Part shown: one piece after another, positions 7,176 to 10,458 of the stretch
How positions within the stretch are numbered: the first letter of the stretch is position 1
Layout: each line of letters opens with the position of its first letter
Origin: DAIUFH01 sp036844705
GTDB taxonomy: Bacteria; Bacillota; Clostridia; Tissierellales; Tissierellaceae
Assembly: GCA_036844705.1 (NCBI GenBank)
Contig: DAIUFH010000074.1
Span: forward strand, 1 to 10,458
Length of the DNA stretch: 10,458 nt
Reading direction: 5' to 3'
Notes under the pieces: generated by a model
Databases searched by the model: none
Told to the model about the DNA's origin: nothing
What the model saw: the letters and a program-made list of their open reading frames with translations, nothing else
Position numbers and translations under genes: made by a program

Positions 7176-7205
7176 AAACAGTTGCTAATCACAGTTAATC
7201 ACAGC
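7161..7205 (+). repeat. Direct repeat TAATCACAG x2 with alternative hairpins
   Basis: TAATCACAG occurs at 7186-7194 and 7196-7204. Either copy can pair with CTGAGATTAG at 7162-7171 (9 of 10 positions, one A-A mismatch), giving two mutually exclusive stems that include the aroK stop codon. No U-tract follows, so it is not a standard intrinsic terminator. It may mark the end of the aroK message or be part of the leader of the following RNA element. Confidence 0.45.
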
Positions 7206-7212
7206 AGATAAA

Positions 7213-7412
7213 GAAAAATGATAAAAATTCTAAGGGAACATTTGCAGGAGTGACTATAATTCTTAGTGAATGGAAGATAAAAATCCGTTAAGCAGCTTTC
7301 ATGTCCCTAAAGATAGACCACTAAGGGAATTGAAAGATGTAGGATTTTTGTCTGGAATGAGCTATAGAATTATTCATCTCCGAAACCGTGAGTGTGTATT
7401 TTATCATTTTTC
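7213..7412 (+). ncRNA. Probable structured RNA element of about 200 nt (family not assigned)
   Basis: The first 14 nt (7213-7226, GAAAAATGATAAAA) are the exact reverse complement of the last 14 (7399-7412), giving a closing stem. Inside lie a stem CTAAG/CTTAG (7230-7234 with 7262-7266) and a nested three-part stem: AAAAATCC 7279-7286 with GGATTTTT 7342-7349, CTTTCA 7296-7301 with TGAAAG 7331-7336, and TCCCT 7304-7308 with AGGGA 7324-7328. A third hairpin is GGA-ATGA 7354-7360 with TCAT-C-TCC 7374-7381. The 3' strand is U-rich and could end the transcript. The size and the multi-branched shape resemble large clostridial RNAs; the raiA motif is one candidate I would test, but I cannot assign it. 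The + strand is inferred from the neighbouring genes. No target-site duplication was seen to support a MITE. Confidence 0.55.
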
Positions 7413-7485
7413 GATTTTACACAATTTAGTACTGTGAATAGTAATTAAAAACAATTGTTAAGTCAAATTTGTTTTATTATTTCTC

Positions 7486-7514
7486 TTGTGGTAAATACTA
7501 GATATTGGTATAAT
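7486..7514 (+). promoter_or_regulatory. Sigma-A promoter of efp
   Basis: TTGTGG (7486-7491) and a perfect TATAAT (7509-7514) are separated by 17 bp. Transcription should start near 7521, giving a leader of about 90 nt before efp. This makes efp independent of the pilus-aroK transcript. The leader itself (7521-7596) shows no riboswitch I recognise. Confidence 0.7.
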
Positions 7515-7596
7515 AGGACTATGAAATATTTAATGCAATAATGCTCTATGAATGTGCAATTAATCTAGCATTTAAACTTTAAATAGAATACAGGAT

Positions 7597-7612
7597 AGGA
7601 GGTAAAAATTTG
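7597..7612 (+). promoter_or_regulatory. Strong ribosome binding site fixing the TTG start of efp
   Basis: AGGAGG at 7597-7602, extended to AGGAGGT, lies 7 nt before the TTG at 7610. With this start the modified lysine falls at position 32, as in known EF-P. Confidence 0.8.
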
Positions 7613-8167
7613 ATTTCAGCAGGAGATTTTAGAAAAGGTATTACTTTTGAACTAGACGGTGATGTATATCAGGTTATTGATTTCCAACACGTTAAACCAG
7701 GTAAAGGTGCTGCTTTTGTAAGAACAAAGATTAAAAGTGTTTTATCTGGAGGAACAAAGGAAGTAACCTTTAATCCAACAGAAAGATTTGAGAAGGCTAC
7801 TATTGAAACTAAGGAAATGCAATATCTATATAATGATGGAGAATTATACTACTTTATGGATGTTGAAACATATGAACAGTTACCTTTGAATAAAGATGCT
7901 GTTGAAGAAGCAATGCAATACTTAAGAGAGAATGACACAGCTACTATAAGATTTTATCAAGGGAATGCATTTGAGGTGCAGCCACCTAATTTCGTTGAGC
8001 TTGTTGTTACTGAATCAGAGCCTGGAATAAAAGGAGATACTTCATCAGGAGCTACTAAACCAGCAACTGTTGAGACTGGTGTTACTATAAATGTACCTTT
8101 ATTCGTTAATATAGGCGATAAAATTAAGATAGATACTAGAAGTGGTGAATATCTATCTAGAGTATAG
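7610..8167 (+). CDS. efp: Translation elongation factor P
   Basis: EF-P enters the ribosomal E site and relieves stalling at consecutive prolines. The 185-aa length is normal. Domain I carries the loop HVKPGKGAAFVR (27-38), with Lys32 at the tip, the residue that reaches the peptidyl-transferase centre and is modified in many bacteria. Domain II follows (MQYLYNDGELYYFMD, about 71-85), and domain III ends in the conserved ETGVTINVPLFVN and GDKIKIDTRSGEYLSRV. The start is TTG with a strong AGGAGG. It has its own upstream promoter and is followed after 23 nt by the CD1247-like gene, presumably on the same message. No modification enzyme gene is present nearby. Confidence 0.97.
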   Translation: MISAGDFRKGITFELDGDVYQVIDFQHVKPGKGAAFVRTKIKSVLSGGTKEVTFNPTERFEKATIETKEMQYLYNDGELYYFMDVETYEQLPLNKDAVEEAMQYLRENDTATIRFYQGNAFEVQPPNFVELVVTESEPGIKGDTSSGATKPATVETGVTINVPLFVNIGDKIKIDTRSGEYLSRV

Positions 8168-8190
8168 AAAAAAGAATTGGAGGGGTAAAA

Positions 8191-8532
8191 ATGGATTACT
8201 TATTACAAAAGGTTGCATATCTAAAAGGATTGACGGAAGGTCTTGGTGTTGATGATTCTACTAAAGAAGGAAAGGTTCTAGTACAAATCATTGAAACCTT
8301 AGAAGCCTTTACAAATGTGTTAGAGGATGTAATTGATGATCAAGCAGATTTAGAAGAATATGTTAACTTTATAGATGAGGACCTTGCTGATGTTGAGGAA
8401 GATTTCTATGGAGACGACGATGATGATTTTGACTATGATGATTTCGATGATGAAGATTATGATTACGATGATTATTTAGATTGCTGTGACGATGAGGAAT
8501 GTGATTGTCATTGTGAAGAAGATGAAGAATAA
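8191..8532 (+). CDS. CD1247 N-terminal-domain-like small acidic Cys-cluster protein
   Basis: Function unknown. The N-terminal 60 residues (MDYLLQKVAYLKGLTEGLGV at the start) resemble the CD1247 N-terminal domain, a helical module found in Clostridia, here in its usual place after efp. From about residue 44 the protein becomes very acidic (Asp runs at 75-79 and 81-92). The end carries Cys98, Cys99, Cys104, Cys106, His107 and Cys108 within 11 residues, a possible metal site that does not follow the normal paired C-x-x-C knuckle. GGAGGGG at 8179-8185 is a good ribosome site before the ATG. The stop codon is complete and the insertion sequence begins 20 nt later, so the gene is not truncated by it. 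Family membership is by recall of pattern and position. Confidence 0.75.
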   Translation: MDYLLQKVAYLKGLTEGLGVDDSTKEGKVLVQIIETLEAFTNVLEDVIDDQADLEEYVNFIDEDLADVEEDFYGDDDDDFDYDDFDDEDYDYDDYLDCCDDEECDCHCEEDEE

Positions 8533-8551
8533 ATAATAGATAAATTATAAA

Positions 8552-8566
8552 GGGGCTGTCGCACTA
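8552..8566 (+). repeat. Left terminal inverted repeat of the IS
   Basis: GGGGCTGTCGCACTA, matching the right end at 13 of 15 positions. It also forms the 5' arm of the left-end terminator hairpin. Confidence 0.8.
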
Positions 8567-8589
8567 AATAATTAGTGCGCAGCCTTTTT
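8554..8589 (+). terminator. Intrinsic terminator formed by the left IS end
   Basis: GGCTG-T-CGCACTAA (8554-8567) pairs with TTAGTGCGCAGCC (8572-8584): 13 bp with one bulged T and an ATAA loop, followed by five T (8585-8589). It ends transcripts coming from efp and the CD1247-like gene and keeps them out of the transposase. No other terminator for that operon is visible. Confidence 0.85.
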
Positions 8590-8601
8590 CTATGTTAACA
8601 A

Positions 8602-8635
8602 ATAAATCCCAAACTTCGAAAAGTAAGGGATTTAT
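8602..8635 (+). repeat. Inverted repeat overlapping the transposase promoter
   Basis: ATAAATCCC (8602-8610) pairs with GGGATTTAT (8627-8635). Inside, ACTT (8613-8616) pairs with AAGT (8621-8624) around a CGAA loop, with a symmetric AA/AA internal loop between. It could be an operator or an RNA hairpin that blocks read-through translation. Confidence 0.5.
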
Positions 8636-8643
8636 GGTAAAAT
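8633..8643 (+). promoter_or_regulatory. Extended -10 promoter of the transposase
   Basis: TATGGTAAAAT fits an extended -10 (TRTG-N-TATAAT type) with no good -35. The predicted start falls at about 8650, the A of the transposase ATG, which has no ribosome binding site. A leaderless message is therefore plausible. Confidence 0.45.
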
Positions 8644-8649
8644 ATTTGT

Positions 8650-10278
8650 ATGCAAAAACAAAATATCTTACATAAAAATTATACAGTTAATCAAAGTTTT
8701 TATCAATTAAAACTTCCACTAGATATCGATTGTATAATCCCAGATAATGATTCTGTGCGCTTGCTAAGTCAGTTTATAGAGGAGATGGATTTAAGAGATT
8801 TGTATATGACTTATTCCCGTATTCGGGGAAATCAAGCAACGCCACGTCAGATGCTGAAGATTGTACTCTATTCTTACATGAATCGTATTTATTCTTCGAG
8901 GGGTATGGAGACTTCATGTACTCGTGATATCAATTTCATGTATCTTCTTGAAGATTCTCCAGTACCAGATCATGCAACATTTGCAAGATTTAGAAGTCTT
9001 CACTTTGCCCCATGTGCTGAGAAAATCCTTGCTGAGATGTCAAATTTTCTTTATGACATAGGAGAAATATCAGGTGATGCCATATTTATTGATGGAACTA
9101 AGATTGAGGCATGTGCTAATAAATACACATTTGTATGGAAAAAAGCAGTAACGAAGAACCAAGCTAAACTACTAATAAAACTAGCTGATTTTGTTGCAGA
9201 GTGTGAAGAGTTATACGGTATTAGACTCATATATCAAAATCAGGTGAAAATAAAACATATTAAAAAGCTGCGAAAGATGCTATATAAACTAAAACAGGAA
9301 GAAAATATTGAGTTTGTCCATGGTAAGGGTAAAAGGAAATCACCATTACAGCGTTCCATTGAAGAGCTAGAGAATTATCTTAACAGACTAAAAGAGTATA
9401 CACAAAAAATACATATATGCGGAGGACGCAATAGTTATTCAAAGTCGGATAATGATGCGACATTTATGCGTATGAAGGAAGATGCAATGGGAAATGGGCA
9501 ATTAAAGGCTGCGTATAATGTTCAGCATGGTGTAGATTCCGAATACATTACATGGCTTTCAGTCGGACCTCAGCCAACAGATACTACAACTCTCATTCCA
9601 TTTTTAAAGGGTATGGGAAAACACCTAAAATTTAAATATGAAAAGATAACAGCTGATGCAGGATATGAAAGCGAAGAGAACTATGCATATATTGAAGATA
9701 ATAATCAGTTAGCATTCATAAAACCAGCAAACTACGAAATATCCAAAACAAGAAAATATAAAAATGATATCAGTCGCATTGAAAATATGGAATACAATGA
9801 AGCTGAAGACTACTACACATGTAAAAACAACAGAAAACTTACGGTTAGAAATGTAATAATAAGAAAAAGTAAAACTGGATATAAAAGTGAAAAAACTATT
9901 TATACCTGTGAGGATTGTAGCAACTGTACATTTAAGAGCAGCTGTATTAAAGGCAGCAACTGGAAAGCACCCTTAGAAGATAGAGTTAAAAGTCTTGAGA
10001 CATCTAAATTATTTAATAGGCTAAGAAAAGATGATCTTGAAAGAATTTTAAGTAAAGAAGGATGCGAGCTTAGAATGAATCGAAGTATTCAAGTAGAGGG
10101 TTCCTTTGGAGAATTAAAACAGGACATGGGCTTTAGAAGATTCTTATGCAGAGGAAAACAGAATGTACTGGCAGAAAGTATTCTGTTAGCAATGGCACAT
10201 AATGTAAATAAACTTCATAATAAAATCCAGTCTGAGCGAACAGGGACACATCTTTTTTCACTAAAAGAAAGTGCTTAA
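8650..10278 (+). CDS. IS1182-family DDE transposase (intact)
   Basis: Catalyses cut-and-paste type movement of the element. At 542 aa with no internal stop it looks full length. The N-terminal region (about 30-117) has the family pattern ending VPDHATFARFR. The catalytic triad is probably Asp148 in FIDGTKIEA, Asp336 in ADAGYESEENY and Glu483 in VEGSFGELKQDMGFRRF. A long helical insert (about 165-255) lies between the first two. A four-Cys cluster C420-x2-C423-x2-C426-x5-C432, typical of the family, lies between the second and third acidic residues. SKSDNDATFMRMKED (264-278) precedes the conserved AYNVQHGVD. The start at 8650 is accepted because family similarity begins near residue 10, although no ribosome binding site is visible. 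Low expression would suit a transposase. Confidence 0.93.
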   Translation: MQKQNILHKNYTVNQSFYQLKLPLDIDCIIPDNDSVRLLSQFIEEMDLRDLYMTYSRIRGNQATPRQMLKIVLYSYMNRIYSSRGMETSCTRDINFMYLLEDSPVPDHATFARFRSLHFAPCAEKILAEMSNFLYDIGEISGDAIFIDGTKIEACANKYTFVWKKAVTKNQAKLLIKLADFVAECEELYGIRLIYQNQVKIKHIKKLRKMLYKLKQEENIEFVHGKGKRKSPLQRSIEELENYLNRLKEYTQKIHICGGRNSYSKSDNDATFMRMKEDAMGNGQLKAAYNVQHGVDSEYITWLSVGPQPTDTTTLIPFLKGMGKHLKFKYEKITADAGYESEENYAYIEDNNQLAFIKPANYEISKTRKYKNDISRIENMEYNEAEDYYTCKNNRKLTVRNVIIRKSKTGYKSEKTIYTCEDCSNCTFKSSCIKGSNWKAPLEDRVKSLETSKLFNRLRKDDLERILSKEGCELRMNRSIQVEGSFGELKQDMGFRRFLCRGKQNVLAESILLAMAHNVNKLHNKIQSERTGTHLFSLKESA

Positions 10279-10311
10279 AATAGAATCTTAAAAATTATAT
10301 ATTTAGAAAAA

Positions 10312-10332
10312 AAGCCTTATTTGCGGAGGCTT
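10312..10332 (+). terminator. Weak candidate terminator after the transposase
   Basis: AAGCCT (10312-10317) pairs with AGGCTT (10327-10332) around a 9-nt loop. Only a short, broken T stretch follows, so termination here would be inefficient. Confidence 0.3.
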
Positions 10333-10406
10333 ATTAAGGTATACCTATTTTTAGATATATAGGAAGCTAATCTGTAAAAGTGCTAATAAAATTAGTAATA
10401 TTATGT

Positions 10407-10457
10407 AAAAAAACAGGCTGTGCACTAGCAATTATTTATATGCTAATGCGACAGCCT
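10407..10457 (-). terminator. Intrinsic terminator formed by the right IS end, minus strand
   Basis: AGGCTGT 10415-10421 pairs with ACAGCCT 10451-10457, GCA with TGC (10422-10424, 10447-10449) and TAGCA with TGCTA (10426-10430, 10441-10445), with one bulged G and one mismatch. Seven A at 10407-10413 give a T-run on the minus strand. It blocks transcription entering the element from the right. Confidence 0.7.
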
Positions 10458-10458
10458 C
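10444..10458 (-). repeat. Right terminal inverted repeat of the IS
   Basis: Its reverse complement is GAGGCTGTCGCATTA, the partner of the left end (differences at positions 2 and 13). The element may end exactly at the window edge or one or two bases beyond it. Confidence 0.75.

Larger units (their letters stand above)
8552..10458 (+). mobile_element. IS1182-family insertion sequence
   Basis: The ends are imperfect inverted repeats: GGGGCTGTCGCACTA at 8552-8566 against the reverse complement of TAATGCGACAGCCTC at 10444-10458, 13 of 15 identical. It holds one intact transposase. The right end coincides with the last base of the window, so the outer right flank and any target duplication cannot be seen. 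The 5' flank is AT-rich (TAAATTATAAA). The 180 nt after the transposase (10279-10458) contain only small hairpins and the right end. Confidence 0.85.

Noticed and set aside
7213..7412. Reading the 14-bp inverted repeat element as a MITE.
   Set aside because: No target-site duplication is visible next to the repeats, and the interior shows ordered nested stems that fit an RNA better. Copy number elsewhere in the genome cannot be checked here.
7213..7412. Group I intron or IStron part, suggested by short resemblance to core segments (AATCCG and CAGC pieces).
   Set aside because: The expected paired core elements and guanosine-binding region could not be found, and the flanks do not form a split gene.
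7270..7437. A 55-codon open frame starting M-E-D-K-N-P-L-S-S-F on the + strand, with a loosely FeoA-like stretch R-E-L-K-D-V-G-F-L-S-G-M.
   Set aside because: The nearest AGGAG (7247-7251) is 18 nt from the ATG, too far to serve as ribosome site, and the frame is covered by the paired stems of the proposed RNA element. Kept only as an alternative reading of that region.
2..10458. CRISPR array, tRNA or rRNA genes, phage or toxin-antitoxin genes.
   Set aside because: No regularly spaced repeats, cloverleaf or rRNA-like segments, and no gene of these classes among the frames read on either strand.

Overview
The window is AT-rich and uses AGGAGG-type ribosome binding sites and TTG starts. Its genes are those of a low-GC, Gram-positive (monoderm) anaerobe of the Clostridia or Tissierellia type. 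Pointers are a type IV pilus (T4P) operon without the outer-membrane genes pilP/pilQ, an S-layer-homology (SLH) protein, EF-P with Lys32, and a CD1247-type gene directly after efp. I cannot name the species. Every gene I support is on the + strand.

Region 1 (2-6627) is the distal part of a T4P operon. It holds a 5'-truncated pilM, pilN, and a pilO that carries two extra C-terminal domains (a beta-sandwich and a LysM). A secreted SLH-anchored protein with Y/F-x-x-G repeats follows, then four minor pilins: GspH/FimT-like, PilV/GspI-like, PilW/GspJ-like and PilX/GspK-like. Genes overlap by 4 to 50 nt or sit within about 10 nt of each other, so one transcript with translational coupling is likely. 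Major pilin, PilB, PilC, PilT and PilD are not in the window.

Region 2 (6645-7175) is aroK (shikimate kinase), closely attached to the pilus operon. Proteobacteria also keep aroK beside pilMNOPQ.

Region 3 (7176-7609) is a 434-nt gap without a convincing protein gene, but it is not empty. It contains a repeat/hairpin region, a roughly 200-nt element closed by a perfect 14-bp inverted repeat with nested internal stems (a probable structured RNA, family not assigned), and a good sigma-A promoter for efp.

Region 4 (7610-8532) is efp plus a small CD1247-like acidic protein with a dense Cys cluster.

Region 5 (8552-10458) is an intact IS1182-family insertion sequence with a 542-aa DDE transposase. 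Its left end lies 20 nt after the CD1247-like stop codon and its right terminal repeat coincides with the window end. Each end folds into an intrinsic terminator pointing into the element. The left one also serves as the only visible terminator of the efp operon.

The most interesting biology is the wall-facing equipment built into the pilus operon. PilO carries a peptidoglycan-binding LysM, and the next gene encodes an SLH-anchored repeat protein. Together they could guide the pilus through the wall and S-layer of a cell that lacks a secretin. The second most interesting item is the structured element upstream of efp.
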